Assembly (NCBI RefSeq): GCF_025464955.1
Contig: NZ_JAODNM010000028.1
Span: 1 to 34,932, forward strand
Direction of reading: 5' to 3'
Origin: Amycolatopsis sp.
GTDB taxonomy: Bacteria; Actinomycetota; Actinomycetes; Mycobacteriales; Pseudonocardiaceae
DNA: 34,932 nt
In this document: piece by piece, positions 15,707 through 27,533 of the stretch
How positions within the stretch are numbered: position 1 is the first letter of the stretch
Layout of the letters: every line of letters starts with the position of its first letter
Notes under the pieces: generated by a model
Told to the model about the DNA's origin: nothing
The model's input: only the letters and a program-made list of their open reading frames with translations
Databases searched by the model: none
Position numbers and translations under genes: made by a program

Positions 15707-16804
15707 GTGCCCGAAACCCACGTCCGCCGCCGTGCGTCGCTGCGCAGCGTGTTCCAGGCCACCGAACTCGACGCGCTGCTGGTCACCGACCTGCTCAATA
15801 TCCGCTACCTGACCGGGTTCACCGGCTCGAACGCCGCTTTGCTGCTGCACGAGGGTGGTGACGCGCACACGGTCTTCTGCACCGACGGGCGCTACACCGA
15901 GCAGTCGGCCGCCGAAGTGCCCGACCTCGAGCGTGTCGTCGACAGGGCCAGCGCGCTCGCCTTGGCCGCGCGTGCGTCTTCGCACTCCACGCGCTATGCG
16001 CGTTCCGGTTTCGAGAGTCAGCACGTCAGCGTCGAGCAGCACGAAACCCTGAAGCACGCGTTCGTTGACATCGAGCTGCGCCGGGCTCCCGGGCTGGTCG
16101 AAGGCCTCCGCCTGATCAAGGACGACACCGAGGTCCAGGCCCTGCGCGACGCCTGTGCGGCCGCGGACCGTGCGCTGGCCGGGCTGATCGAGGCCGGCGG
16201 TATCCGAGCGGGCCGCACCGAACGGGAGGTCGCTCGCGACCTCGAAAACCGCATGCTGGAGCAGGGCTCGGACGGGCTCTCGTTCGACTCGATCGTGGCG
16301 GCGGGCGCGCATTCCGCCATCCCGCACCACCAGCCGACGGACGCCGTCCTCGCGGTGGGTGACTTCGTCAAGCTGGACTTCGGCGCCACGGCCCGCGGTT
16401 ACCACTCGGACATGACCCGCATGGTCGTCATCGGCGAGCCTGCCGCGTGGCAGCGGGAGGTCTACGAGCTCGTCCGGCGCTCCCAGGCAGCCGGCAGCGA
16501 GGCCGTCCGGCCCGGTGCCGACGTGGCCGAAGTCGACCGCGCGGCCCGCGACGTGATCACCGGCGCGGGTCGCGGGAGTGAGTTCTCCCACAGCCTCGGA
16601 CACGGCGTAGGCCTCGAGGTGCATGAGGCACCGAGCCTGGCCACCACGGGCGTCGGTACACTATCCGCCGGTATGGCGGTCACCGTCGAGCCCGGCGTTT
16701 ATCTCGCCGGCCGTGGTGGCGTGCGCATCGAGGACACGCTTGTCGTGCGGGACGGTACCCCCGAGCTCCTCACCCTGAGCACCAAAGACCTCGTGGTCGT
16801 CTGA
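15707..16804 (+). CDS. pepQ: M24 Xaa-Pro aminopeptidase / dipeptidase
   Basis: This 365-residue cytoplasmic dimetal peptidase removes an N-terminal residue linked to proline. An N-terminal creatinase-like domain (about 1-135, LLVTDLLNIRYLTGFTGSNA) precedes the pita-bread catalytic domain. The five metal ligands are visible: Asp in KLDFGA (about 223), Asp in YHSDMTR (about 234), His in SLGHGVGLEVHE (about 298), Glu in TVEPGVY (about 328) and Glu in RIEDT (about 342). GTG 15707 follows a -10 box by six bases, and no ribosome binding site is seen. It precedes efp by 60 bp, a conserved pairing with a shared theme: both proteins deal with proline, in peptides and in stalled ribosomes. Whether it is called pepP or pepQ is a matter of naming. 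Confidence 0.9.
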   Translation: MPETHVRRRASLRSVFQATELDALLVTDLLNIRYLTGFTGSNAALLLHEGGDAHTVFCTDGRYTEQSAAEVPDLERVVDRASALALAARASSHSTRYARSGFESQHVSVEQHETLKHAFVDIELRRAPGLVEGLRLIKDDTEVQALRDACAAADRALAGLIEAGGIRAGRTEREVARDLENRMLEQGSDGLSFDSIVAAGAHSAIPHHQPTDAVLAVGDFVKLDFGATARGYHSDMTRMVVIGEPAAWQREVYELVRRSQAAGSEAVRPGADVAEVDRAARDVITGAGRGSEFSHSLGHGVGLEVHEAPSLATTGVGTLSAGMAVTVEPGVYLAGRGGVRIEDTLVVRDGTPELLTLSTKDLVVV

Positions 16805-16864
16805 CGCTTCGCAGCGCCGGGCGGTCCCGTTCGAACACCACAGACACAGGAGAAGAGCAAGCTC

Positions 16865-17428
16865 GTGGCCACCACCAACGACCTGAAGAACGGCCTGGTC
16901 CTCAACCTCGACGGCCAGCTCTGGAACGTCATCGCCTTCCAGCACGTCAAGCCGGGCAAGGGCGGCGCGTTCGTCCGCACCACGCTCAAGCACGTGCTCA
17001 CGGGCAAGGTCGTGGACAAGACCTTCAACGCCGGCACCAAGGTCGACACCGCGACCGTCGACCGCCGGAACATGACCTACCTCTACAAGGACGTCGACGA
17101 CTTCGTCTTCATGGACGCCGACACCTACGACCAGATCACCGTGCCCAAGGCGACGGTCGGCGACAACGCCAACTACCTGCTCGAGAACACCGAGGTCCAG
17201 GTCGCGATCCACGAGAGCACCCCGCTCTACATCGAGCTGCCCACCTCGGTCGAACTGCTCGTGCAGCACACCGACCCCGGTCTGCAGGGCGACCGCTCCA
17301 CCGGCGGCACCAAGCCGGCCACGCTGGAGACCGGCGCCGAGATCCAGGTGCCGCTGTTCCTCACCACCGGCGAGAAGGTCAAGGTCGACACCCGGGACGG
17401 TCGTTACCTCGGCCGTGTCTCGAACTGA
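16865..17428 (+). CDS. efp: Translation elongation factor P
   Basis: EF-P binds between the ribosomal P and E sites and relieves stalling at polyproline stretches. The 187-residue length is standard. The tip loop of domain I reads [13 protein letters not shown], with Lys32 at the position that is post-translationally modified in some bacteria; the neighbouring residues fit the actinobacterial type, in which I expect no beta-lysylation. The C-terminal OB domain ends [21 protein letters not shown] 16865 follows an AGGAGA ribosome binding site. The last 14 bases overlap the nusB start, so the two are probably translated together. Identification is secure. Confidence 0.96.
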   Translation: MATTNDLKNGLVLNLDGQLWNVIAFQHVKPGKGGAFVRTTLKHVLTGKVVDKTFNAGTKVDTATVDRRNMTYLYKDVDDFVFMDADTYDQITVPKATVGDNANYLLENTEVQVAIHESTPLYIELPTSVELLVQHTDPGLQGDRSTGGTKPATLETGAEIQVPLFLTTGEKVKVDTRDGRYLGRVSN

Positions 17429-17891
17429 GTACGCGGTGACCTCAGGCGGGAAGTCCCCCAACCGCGGCGGCCCGATCAGCCGCCGGGAGGCACGCAAGCG
17501 TGCCGTCGAGATCATGTACGAGTCCGCGCAGCGCGGGTCCGACCCGGTGACGCTGCTCGCCGACCGGGTGGGTTCGACCGACGTCGACCCCATCGCGGAC
17601 TACACGATTTCGCTGGTGGAAGGCGTCAACGCACGTCGTGAGAGCATCGACGAGCTGCTCGCCGAGCACGCTCAGGGCTGGACGCTCGACCGGATGCCCC
17701 CGGTGGATCTCGCCGTGCTGAGGGTCGGCGTCTACGAGCTGCTGTGGGCCGAGGACGTGCCGGACCCGGTCGCGATCGACGAGGCCGTCGGCATCGTCAA
17801 GGAGCTGTCGACCGACGACTCACCGCGGTTCGTCAACGGCGTGCTGGGCCGGATCGGCACGATCGCCGACCGCCTGCGCGCGGTTCTCTAG
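17415..17891 (+). CDS. nusB: Transcription antitermination factor NusB
   Basis: NusB binds NusE and the boxA RNA to assemble the antitermination complex on rRNA operons. The 158-residue all-helical protein has the family phrases [20 protein letters not shown] (about 22-41), [30 protein letters not shown] sequence with [12 protein letters not shown], and a C-terminal VNGVLGRI. I give the first in-frame GTG at 17415, inside the efp 3' end; a GTG at 17436 is a good alternative that would avoid the overlap. The gene converges on bldD, with a shared hairpin between them. Identification is secure. Confidence 0.94.
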   Translation: MSRTEYAVTSGGKSPNRGGPISRREARKRAVEIMYESAQRGSDPVTLLADRVGSTDVDPIADYTISLVEGVNARRESIDELLAEHAQGWTLDRMPPVDLAVLRVGVYELLWAEDVPDPVAIDEAVGIVKELSTDDSPRFVNGVLGRIGTIADRLRAVL

Positions 17892-17902
17892 CCGCAGGAG
17901 TA

Positions 17903-17952
17903 CGCGGCAGGTATCCCCCATGGGCCGGTTTCGCGCCGGAACGCCTGCCGCG
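17903..17952. terminator. Bidirectional terminator between nusB and bldD
   Basis: A 9-bp perfect inverted repeat (CGCGGCAGG at 17903-17911, CCTGCCGCG at 17944-17952) encloses a second small hairpin (CCGG at 17925-17928 and 17936-17939). It lies between two convergent genes and could stop transcription from both sides. No U-tract is present. Confidence 0.6.
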
Positions 17953-17970
17953 CTCCGGCGCGCCCCCTGA

Positions 17971-18459
17971 TCAATCCTCTTTGGACGGGCGCGCCTCCGG
18001 TGGCAGTACGCCCCAGTCGATGAGCTGCTCGGTCAGCTCGCCCGGGGTCATGTCGTAGATGATGGCCAGCGACCGCAGGTCCTCGGTGCGGATCGAGAGC
18101 ACCTTGCCGTTGTAGTCGCCGCGCTGGCTCTGGATGGTCGCGGCGTACCGCGCGAGCGGGCCGACCTTCTCCGCGGGCAGCTGTTGGAGCCGTTCGAGGT
18201 TGATCACGATCTTGGTCGCCGGCTCCGCGCCGGACGGCACGCGGCCCTCGGGCAGCAGCTCGACCACCGGTACCCCGTAGAAGTCGGCCAGCTCGGCCAG
18301 CTTCTGGACGGTTACGGCGCGATCGCCCCGCTCGTACGAACCGACCACGACCGCCTTCCAGCGCCCGCCGGACTTCTGCTCGACACCGTGCAGGGACAGA
18401 CCCTGCTGCTGGCGGATACCGCGGAGCTTGGCCCCGAGCGCCTTGGCGTAATCGCCCAT
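17971..18459 (-). CDS. bldD: BldD developmental regulator (cyclic di-GMP-responsive)
   Basis: BldD is the DNA-binding repressor that holds actinomycetes in vegetative growth when bound to cyclic di-GMP. The 162-residue protein has an N-terminal XRE-type helix-turn-helix (about 5-70: [21 protein letters not shown]...[21 protein letters not shown]). Its C-terminal domain carries the c-di-GMP signature RxD-x8-RxxD: Arg113, Asp115, Arg124 and Asp127 in [16 protein letters not shown]. That signature makes ligand response very likely. The gene is divergent from pyrR and convergent with nusB, a position I associate with BldD in other mycelial actinomycetes; mycobacteria lack it. A BldD-type operator upstream of its own start suggests autoregulation. 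Confidence 0.95.
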   Translation of the reverse strand: MGDYAKALGAKLRGIRQQQGLSLHGVEQKSGGRWKAVVVGSYERGDRAVTVQKLAELADFYGVPVVELLPEGRVPSGAEPATKIVINLERLQQLPAEKVGPLARYAATIQSQRGDYNGKVLSIRTEDLRSLAIIYDMTPGELTEQLIDWGVLPPEARPSKED

Positions 18460-18521
18460 GTGGTGGTTCTCCGTTTCCTCGCCCCGGTCGGTCCGGATGA
18501 CCGCCGGGGAACTCCTGAGTC

Positions 18522-18536
18522 GAATACTCAGAGTAA
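18522..18536. promoter_or_regulatory. BldD box in front of bldD
   Basis: The palindromic core ACTCAGAGT (18525-18533) matches the published BldD consensus nTnACnC(A/T)GnGTnAn at every fixed position except the first T. It lies about 65-75 bp upstream of the bldD start codon and just downstream of a possible minus-strand promoter (TTGACC at 18559-18564). BldD autorepression is known in Streptomyces coelicolor. Confidence 0.65.
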
Positions 18537-18558
18537 TGGTTACGCGTTGTCGTCACCA

Positions 18559-18564
18559 GGTCAA
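18559..18564 (-). promoter_or_regulatory. Possible -35 box of bldD
   Basis: The minus strand reads TTGACC, with a weak TAAACC-like -10 about 16 bp further on and the BldD box after it. The -10 match is poor, so this is tentative. Confidence 0.35.
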
Positions 18565-18671
18565 GCAGATCATGGTGGGACGACCGGGCGAACTGGGTCG
18601 CACCACCCGTAAGGGCGAGCGTTCCCGCCTGCTACTCTCGGTGCGATTTCCTCGCTCAGCAGGGGATCGAC

Positions 18672-18715
18672 GTCCTTTAAGGACCCGTCCAGAGAGGCGG
18701 GGAAGGAGGTCCGCC
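18672..18715 (+). promoter_or_regulatory. PyrR-binding RNA hairpin overlapping the pyrR ribosome binding site
   Basis: The leader contains CGTCCAGAGAGGCGG (18686-18700), which fits the conserved PyrR-binding loop. Flanking GGACC (18681-18685) pairs with GGTCC (18708-18712), and that right arm includes the end of the AAGGAGGT ribosome binding site (18703-18710). An alternative helix GTCC/GGAC (18672-18675 with 18681-18684) would exclude it. This fits translational repression by UMP-bound PyrR, as described in Mycobacterium smegmatis, rather than the Bacillus attenuation mechanism. Confidence 0.8.
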
Positions 18716-19327
18716 TTGTCGTCACGTCCACGTGGCGCGGCGGAACCGGCCGGTGAGCGGGAACTGCTCTCCGCCGGGGATGTTGCGCGCACCATCGCTC
18801 GAATGGCCCATCAAGTCATCGAGAAGACCGCACTCGGTGCGGGATCTTCCGAGGTGTCCTTGACGCCGGTGCTATTGGGCATACCCACGCGGGGGACCCC
18901 GCTGGCCTCCCGGCTGGCCGACCGCATCGCCGAATTCTGCGGGGTACGGCCCCCCACGGGTGCGCTCGACGTCACCCTGTACCGCGACGACCTGCGTCGC
19001 CGGCCGACCCGTGCCCTCGAAGCCACCCAGCTGCCCGCCTCCGGCATCGACGACAGGCTGGTCCTGCTCGTCGACGACGTCCTGTTCTCCGGGCGGACCA
19101 TCCGGGCGGCGCTCGACGCGCTGCGGGACCACGGCAGGCCCCGCGCGGTCCAGCTCGCGGTGCTCGTCGACCGGGGGCACCGGGAACTGCCGATCCGCGC
19201 CGACTACGTCGGCAAGAACGTGCCGACCTCCCGCGCGGAGGGTGTCGCGGTCCTGCTGTCCGAAATAGACGGCCGCGACGCGGTGCTTCTGCGCGGATCC
19301 GGGGCCGTCGAGGGAGAAACCCAGTGA
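18716..19327 (+). CDS. pyrR: PyrR, pyrimidine operon regulator / uracil phosphoribosyltransferase
   Basis: PyrR binds pyr mRNA when UMP or UTP is plentiful and reduces expression; many members also have uracil phosphoribosyltransferase activity. I choose TTG 18716, five bases after AAGGAGGT, giving 203 residues. The frame is open back to 18458, but that would read through the leader. The phosphoribosyltransferase core starts at about residue 20 ([20 protein letters not shown]), [16 protein letters not shown] is at about 57-72, and the PRPP loop [22 protein letters not shown] is at about 115-136. The stop overlaps the pyrB start by four bases. It heads the pyrR-pyrB-pyrC-(membrane protein)-carA-carB-pyrF operon, in which every junction overlaps. 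Confidence 0.95.
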   Translation: MSSRPRGAAEPAGERELLSAGDVARTIARMAHQVIEKTALGAGSSEVSLTPVLLGIPTRGTPLASRLADRIAEFCGVRPPTGALDVTLYRDDLRRRPTRALEATQLPASGIDDRLVLLVDDVLFSGRTIRAALDALRDHGRPRAVQLAVLVDRGHRELPIRADYVGKNVPTSRAEGVAVLLSEIDGRDAVLLRGSGAVEGETQ

Positions 19328-20256
19328 AGCACCTGCTCGCCACCGACGGGCTGGATCCGGCGCTCGCCACCGCGGTGCTCGACACCGCCGACGAGCTCAA
19401 GCACACCTTGCTCGGCCGTGAGGTCCGCAAGCTGCCGACGCTGCGCGGCCGCACGGTGATCACGCTGTTCTATGAGAACTCGACCCGTACCAGGGTGTCG
19501 TTCGAGATCGCCGGGAAGTGGATGAGCGCGGACGTGGTCAACGTCTCAGCGGCCAGTTCCTCGGTGAACAAGGGCGAGTCGCTGCGCGATACGGCGTTGA
19601 CGCTGGCCGCGGCCGGAGCGGACTGCGTGATCATCCGCCACCCGGCTTCGGGCGCGGCCCAGCGGCTGGCCGGCTGGCTTGCCCCGGCGGGCACCGCGAT
19701 CGTCAACGCCGGGGACGGCACGCACGAACATCCCACGCAGGCGCTGCTCGACGCGGCGACGCTGCGGGAGCGGCTCGGCTCGCTGACCGGCCGCCGGATC
19801 GGCATCGTCGGTGACGTCGTGCACAGCCGGGTCGCGCGGTCGAATATCCACCTGCTGTCGGCGCTGGGCGCCGAGGTGGTGCTGGTCGCCCCGCCGACGC
19901 TGCTGCCGGCCGGCGTCGAGGCGCTGCCGGTGACGGTGTCGCACGAGCTCGACGCCGAACTGCCCACGCTCGACGCGGTGATGATGCTGCGAGTGCAGGC
20001 CGAACGCATGCACGGGGCGTTCTTCCCCTCTTCCAGGGAGTACTCGATCGCGTACGGCTTGTCCGAGGCGCGCGCGAAGCTGCTCCCCAAGCACGCCGTG
20101 GTGCTGCACCCCGGCCCGATGCTGCGCGGGATGGAGATCGCCTCGGTGGTCGCCGACTCGCCGGCGTCCGCGATCACCGAGCAGGTTCGCAACGGAGTAC
20201 ATGTCCGGATGGCTGTGCTTTACCACTTGTTAGCAGGAGACGGAGCGGCAGCGTGA
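19324..20256 (+). CDS. pyrB: Aspartate carbamoyltransferase catalytic chain
   Basis: It joins carbamoyl phosphate and aspartate, the committed step of pyrimidine synthesis. The 310-residue protein has the carbamoyl phosphate-binding [13 protein letters not shown] at about residue 49-61, HPTQALLDA at about 137, [12 protein letters not shown] at about 161 and [11 protein letters not shown] at about 261-271. No regulatory chain gene (pyrI) is present, as expected for this class. GTG 19324 overlaps the pyrR stop. A TTA leucine codon occurs at 20230-20232, close to the C-terminus; this codon is rare in high-GC actinomycetes and needs the bldA-type tRNA. The stop overlaps pyrC by four bases. Confidence 0.97.
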   Translation: MKHLLATDGLDPALATAVLDTADELKHTLLGREVRKLPTLRGRTVITLFYENSTRTRVSFEIAGKWMSADVVNVSAASSSVNKGESLRDTALTLAAAGADCVIIRHPASGAAQRLAGWLAPAGTAIVNAGDGTHEHPTQALLDAATLRERLGSLTGRRIGIVGDVVHSRVARSNIHLLSALGAEVVLVAPPTLLPAGVEALPVTVSHELDAELPTLDAVMMLRVQAERMHGAFFPSSREYSIAYGLSEARAKLLPKHAVVLHPGPMLRGMEIASVVADSPASAITEQVRNGVHVRMAVLYHLLAGDGAAA

Positions 20257-21548
20257 GTGACCAGGTCCTGATCAAGGGCGCCAAGTTGTACGGCGAAGGC
20301 GATCCGGTGGACGTGCTGGTCTCCGGCGGCGTCATCTCGCGCATCGACGCTTCGGTCGAGGTGACCGAAGACGTCACCGTGCTCGAAGCGAACGGCCAGG
20401 TGCTCCTGCCCGGTTTCGTCGATCTGCACACCCACCTGCGGGAACCCGGCCGCGAGGACACCGAGACCATCGCAAGCGGCTCCGCCGCCGCCGCGCTCGG
20501 CGGGTACACGGCGGTCTTCGCGATGGCCAACACCGACCCGGTGGCCGACAACGCCGTCATCGTCGACCACGTCTGGCGGCGCGGTCGCGAGGTCGGGCTG
20601 GTCGACGTACACCCGGTCGGGGCGGTCACGGTCGGGCTCAAGGGCGAGAAGCTCGCCGAGCTCGGCACGATGGCGGCCTCGGCGGCGAACGTCCGGATCT
20701 TCTCCGACGACGGGCTGTGCGTCGCGGATCCGCTGATCATGCGTCGCGCCCTCGAGTACTCGACGGCGCTCGACGTCGTCATCGCGCAGCACGCCGAGGA
20801 GCCGAGGCTCACCGTCGGGGCGCAGGCGCACGAAGGTGAGCAGTCCGCGCGGCTGGGTTACGCGGGCTGGCCCGCTTCGGCGGAGGAGTCGATCGTCGCC
20901 AGGGACTGCCTCTTGGCCGAGCACGCGAAGGCCAGGCTGCACGTCTGCCACGTGTCGACCTCGGGCACCGCGGACATCCTGGCCTGGGCGAAGGCCCGCG
21001 GGACCCGCGTCTCGGCCGAGGTCACCCCGCACCACCTCCTGCTCACCGACTCGCGGCTCGACACCTACGACCCGATCAACAAGGTCAACCCGCCGCTGCG
21101 CACCGGCGCCGACACCGAAAAGCTGCGGGCGGCGCTCGCCGAGGGCGTCATCGACTGCGTCGCCACCGACCATGCCCCGCACGCCGTGCAGGACAAGGAC
21201 TGCGAGTGGACCGCGGCCAGGCCGGGCATGCTCGGCCTGCAGACCGCGCTGTCGATCGTGGTGGAGACCATGGTCCGCACCGGCCTGCTCGACTGGCGCG
21301 GCGTGGCTCGCGTGATGAGCGAACGCCCCGCCGAGATCGCCGGGCTGCCCGACCAGGGCAGGCCGCTGGAGGTCGGTGAACCGGCGAACCTCGTGCTGGT
21401 CGACCCCGAAACCGAATGGACGGTGCGTGGCGGGGAACTCGCCAGCATCGCCGCGAACACCCCGTACGAGGGAATGAGGCTGCCCGGCGTGGTGAGCGCC
21501 ACCCTGTTGCGCGGGCGGATCACCTCCAGGGAAGGGAAAATCTCCTGA
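20253..21548 (+). CDS. pyrC: Dihydroorotase (class I)
   Basis: It cyclises carbamoyl aspartate to dihydroorotate using two zinc ions. The 431-residue length and motifs are those of class I enzymes: [17 protein letters not shown] at about residue 58-74 (first two His ligands), HVCHVSTSG at about 230-238, [10 protein letters not shown] with a third His site, and [12 protein letters not shown] at about 304-315 with the catalytic Asp. It starts at GTG 20253, overlapping pyrB, and its stop overlaps the next gene as TGATG. Identification is secure. Confidence 0.96.
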   Translation: MSDQVLIKGAKLYGEGDPVDVLVSGGVISRIDASVEVTEDVTVLEANGQVLLPGFVDLHTHLREPGREDTETIASGSAAAALGGYTAVFAMANTDPVADNAVIVDHVWRRGREVGLVDVHPVGAVTVGLKGEKLAELGTMAASAANVRIFSDDGLCVADPLIMRRALEYSTALDVVIAQHAEEPRLTVGAQAHEGEQSARLGYAGWPASAEESIVARDCLLAEHAKARLHVCHVSTSGTADILAWAKARGTRVSAEVTPHHLLLTDSRLDTYDPINKVNPPLRTGADTEKLRAALAEGVIDCVATDHAPHAVQDKDCEWTAARPGMLGLQTALSIVVETMVRTGLLDWRGVARVMSERPAEIAGLPDQGRPLEVGEPANLVLVDPETEWTVRGGELASIAANTPYEGMRLPGVVSATLLRGRITSREGKIS

Positions 21549-22114
21549 TGGACAGGCTGCTGCTGTGCCTCGCGATCCTCGTCTTCTTCGGGCTGTGCCT
21601 GTGGGGGATGCGAGTGGGCTGGCGACGTAAGGCTCGCTCGCAGAGCGCCGAGCTTCCCTTCTTCGCCCAGACGCCGGACGACCCCGGTGAGCCGGTGCTG
21701 CCCGAGACCGTCGGGCTGTACGTGAGTACCACCACGGCTGGGGAGTGGCAGAACCGCATCGTCACCCGCGGCATCGGCCTGCGCACCAGGGCCACCCTGA
21801 GGCTGTACCGGGGCGGCATCGACGTCGACCGCGTCGGCGCGGCGGGCTTCTGGATCCCGGTCGAGTCGATCACCGGCATCCGGCGGGACAAGGCGATCGC
21901 CGGGAAGGTGATGGGCACCGACACGCTGCTCATCGTCACCTGGACGGCCGGCGACGTCGCGCTCGACACCGGTTTCCGCGGCGACGACGTCGACGTGTAC
22001 CCGCAGTGGCTCGAAGCGGTCTCGGCCGCCATCGCCCCGGTTCTCCACACCGGCGACATCGCCGCCACCACCGACACCACTGCCCCCAGCGACAACGAAG
22101 GAGGTGCCCAGTGA
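21548..22114 (+). CDS. PH-like domain membrane protein of the pyr operon
   Basis: The ATG at 21548 shares bases with the pyrC stop. The 188-residue protein has one N-terminal membrane helix (LLLCLAILVFFGLCLWGMRVGW, residues about 4-25) with the bulk presumably cytoplasmic. The rest is a beta-rich domain: LYVSTTTAGEWQNRIVTRGIGLRTRATLRLY, then DRVGAAGFWIPVESITGIRRDKAIAGKVMG, then LLIVTWTAGDVALDTGFRGDDVDVYPQWLEAVS. This pattern fits the bacterial PH-like family. A gene of the same type (Rv1382) sits between pyrC and carA in Mycobacterium tuberculosis, so the linkage is old and conserved, but its role in pyrimidine synthesis is unknown. The C-terminus is Thr/Asp-rich and probably disordered. Confidence 0.8.
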   Translation: MDRLLLCLAILVFFGLCLWGMRVGWRRKARSQSAELPFFAQTPDDPGEPVLPETVGLYVSTTTAGEWQNRIVTRGIGLRTRATLRLYRGGIDVDRVGAAGFWIPVESITGIRRDKAIAGKVMGTDTLLIVTWTAGDVALDTGFRGDDVDVYPQWLEAVSAAIAPVLHTGDIAATTDTTAPSDNEGGAQ

Positions 22115-23237
22115 GCACCGCAACACGGACACCGGCCGCGCTGGTTCTCGAAGACGGCCGCGTGTTCCGCGGCTCGGCCTACGGCGCGCTGGGCTCGAAG
22201 TTCGGCGAAGCCGTCTTCTGCACCGGCATGACCGGCTACCAGGAGACGCTGACCGACCCGTCCTACCACCGCCAGATCGTGGTGCAGACCGCGCCGCAGA
22301 TCGGCAACACCGGGTGGAACGACGAGGACGACGAGTCGAGCCGCATCTGGGTCTCCGGGTACGTCGTGCGCGACCCGGCCCGGACGCCGTCGAACTGGCG
22401 CTCGGTGCGGACGCTCGATTCCGAGCTGGAGCGCCAGGGCATCGTCGGGATCTCCGAGGTCGACACCCGCATGCTGACCCGCCACCTGCGTGAGCGCGGC
22501 GCGATGCGCGCCGGGGTGTTCTCCGGGGACGCGCTCGGCGAAGACGGGGCCATGCTCGCCGAGGTGCTCGCCAGCCCGGCGATGGAAGGCGCGGACCTGG
22601 CGGGCGAGGTCAGCACCGCGAAGCCGTACGTCGTCAAAGCCGAGGGCGAGACGCTGTTCCGCGTCGCCGCGCTCGACCTCGGGATCAAGTCGAACACGCC
22701 GAGGATGATGAGCAAGCGCGGTATCGAGGTGCACGTGCTTCCCCTGCCCAGCACCATCGAGGACCTCCTCGCGGTCGCGCCCGACGGGGTGTTCCTGTCC
22801 AATGGCCCGGGTGACCCGGCGACCGCGGACCATGCGACGGAGCTGACGAAGGCCGTGCTGGGGCGCGAGATCCCGCTGTTCGGCATCTGCTTCGGCAACC
22901 AGATCCTGGGCCGCGCGCTCGGGCTGAGCACGTACAAGATGCGCTACGGCCACCGCGGGATGAACATCCCGGTGATCGACGTCGACACCCGGCGCGTGGC
23001 GATCACCGCGCAGAACCACGGCTTCGCCCTGGAAGGCACGCCTGGCCAGCGGTTCGAGTCGCCGTTCGGCGCGGCGCGGATCAGCCACTACTGCCCGAAC
23101 GACGACACCGTCGAAGGCGTCCGCTGCGCCGATGTCCCGGCGTTCTCGGTGCAGTACCACCCCGAGGCCGCCGCCGGTCCGCACGACGCGGCGCCCCTGT
23201 TCGACGAGTTCACGAGCTTGATGGAGAAGGCCAAGTA

Positions 23238-23238
<1 letters not shown>
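22111..23238 (+). CDS. carA: Carbamoyl phosphate synthase small (glutaminase) subunit
   Basis: It releases ammonia from glutamine and channels it to CarB. GTG 22111 follows GAAGGAGGT at good spacing and overlaps the preceding stop, giving 375 residues. The N-terminal CarA domain is marked by [23 protein letters not shown] and [16 protein letters not shown]. The class I glutamine amidotransferase domain begins at about residue 190 and has the nucleophile Cys in [10 protein letters not shown] (about 260), FALEGTP, and the catalytic His/Glu in [12 protein letters not shown] (about 349-351). It is separated from carB by one shared base. Identification is secure. Confidence 0.97.
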
Positions 23239-26548
<3,310 letters not shown>

Positions 26549-26552
<4 letters not shown>

Positions 26553-27379
26553 GGTTCGGCGCGCGGCTCGCGGCGGCCGTGGCGGCCAGGGGGCCCCTGT
26601 GTGCGGGAATCGACCCCCATCCTGGGCTTCTTGCCTCCTGGGAGCTGCCCGTGGACGTCAGCGGGCTCGAACGGTTCGCGCTCGGGGCCACCGAAGCCAT
26701 AGCCGGCGAAGTGAGCGTCATCAAGCCGCAGTCGGCGTTCTTCGAGGCCTTCGGCGCCGCCGGGATAGGCGTCCTGGAGCGGGTTGTCCGGCTCGCCAAG
26801 GACGCCGGCGCGCTCGTGCTGCTCGACGTCAAGCGCGGCGACATCGGGTCCACTATGGGCGCCTACGCCGCCGCGTATCTCGCGGACGGCGCGGCGCTCG
26901 AAGCGGACGCGATCACTGTTTCGCCGTACCTCGGTTTCGGCTCACTCGAGCCCGCGCTCGAGCGCGCGGCGGGCGGGGACAAGGGGCTGTTCGTGCTCGC
27001 GCGCACGTCCAACCCGGAGGCGCTCAGTCTGCAGAATGCCTTGCTGTCCAACGGAAAGACGGTCGCGCAAGGGATCGTCGACGCGGCCGCGTCGGCCAAT
27101 GCCGGCGCCGAGCCGTTCGGGAATATCGGGGTCGTCGTCGGCGCGACGATCGACCCGGGGGAGCTCGACCTGTCGGCACTGAACGGCCCCGTGCTGGCCC
27201 CTGGTTTCGGCGCTCAGGGCGCGACCGCCGAGGACCTGCGCAAGGTGTTCGGCGAGGCGCTGACGGGCGTCCTGCCGTCCTCCTCGCGCGACATCCTGAA
27301 GCACGGTCCAGGTGCCGAGGCGTTGCGTGCCGCCGTAAAGCGGACTCAGGCGTCACTCACGGCGTCGGCACTCGGGTGA
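26549..27379 (+). CDS. pyrF: Orotidine 5'-phosphate decarboxylase (type 2)
   Basis: It decarboxylates OMP to UMP, the last step of the pathway. The 276-residue length and the layout [18 protein letters not shown] near the start place it in the longer type 2 group common in actinobacteria. The catalytic Lys lies in [17 protein letters not shown] at about residue 95. The phosphate-binding end is [20 protein letters not shown]. The ATG at 26549 overlaps the carB stop by four bases. It is the last gene of the pyr operon; pyrD and pyrE, needed between PyrC and PyrF, are elsewhere. Confidence 0.95.
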
Positions 27380-27428
27380 ATCCGCGTGCGGTTATGTCTG
27401 ACAGTGCCCTGCAAAACGGCCAATAGCA

Positions 27429-27444
27429 GGCCCGTGAAACGGCC
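27429..27444 (+). terminator. Possible terminator hairpin after pyrF
   Basis: GGCC(C)CGT-GAA-ACGGCC folds into a short stem with a three-base loop and one bulge, about 50 bp after the pyrF stop. A weaker CCTGC/GCAGG pair (27408-27412, 27426-27430) overlaps it. There is no U-run, so this is tentative. Confidence 0.35.
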
Positions 27445-27463
27445 CTGACCGGCCACCCCCGCA

Positions 27464-27493
27464 TTGTGGCGAATGGTCGCGGGTGGGTACCGT
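27464..27493 (+). promoter_or_regulatory. Promoter of the mihF operon
   Basis: TTGTGG (27464-27469) and TACCGT (27488-27493) are separated by 18 bp and resemble a vegetative actinobacterial promoter. The -10 lies inside the inverted repeat at 27481-27507, which could be an operator. Confidence 0.5.
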
Positions 27494-27507
27494 CGCGTCA
27501 CCCACCC
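27481..27507. repeat. Perfect 8-bp inverted repeat over the mihF promoter
   Basis: GGGTGGGT (27481-27488) and ACCCACCC (27500-27507) are exact reverse complements with an 11-base centre. They overlap the predicted -10 box and start site, 26 bp upstream of the mihF start codon. The arrangement fits a repressor operator; a 5' leader hairpin is the other reading. Confidence 0.7.
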
Positions 27508-27533
27508 AGATTGAGTTATTACCGGAGGAAAAC

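Noticed and set aside
21520..23184. Long minus-strand frame opposite pyrC end and carA
   Set aside because: Low-complexity composition and complete overlap with secure genes; no ribosome binding site.
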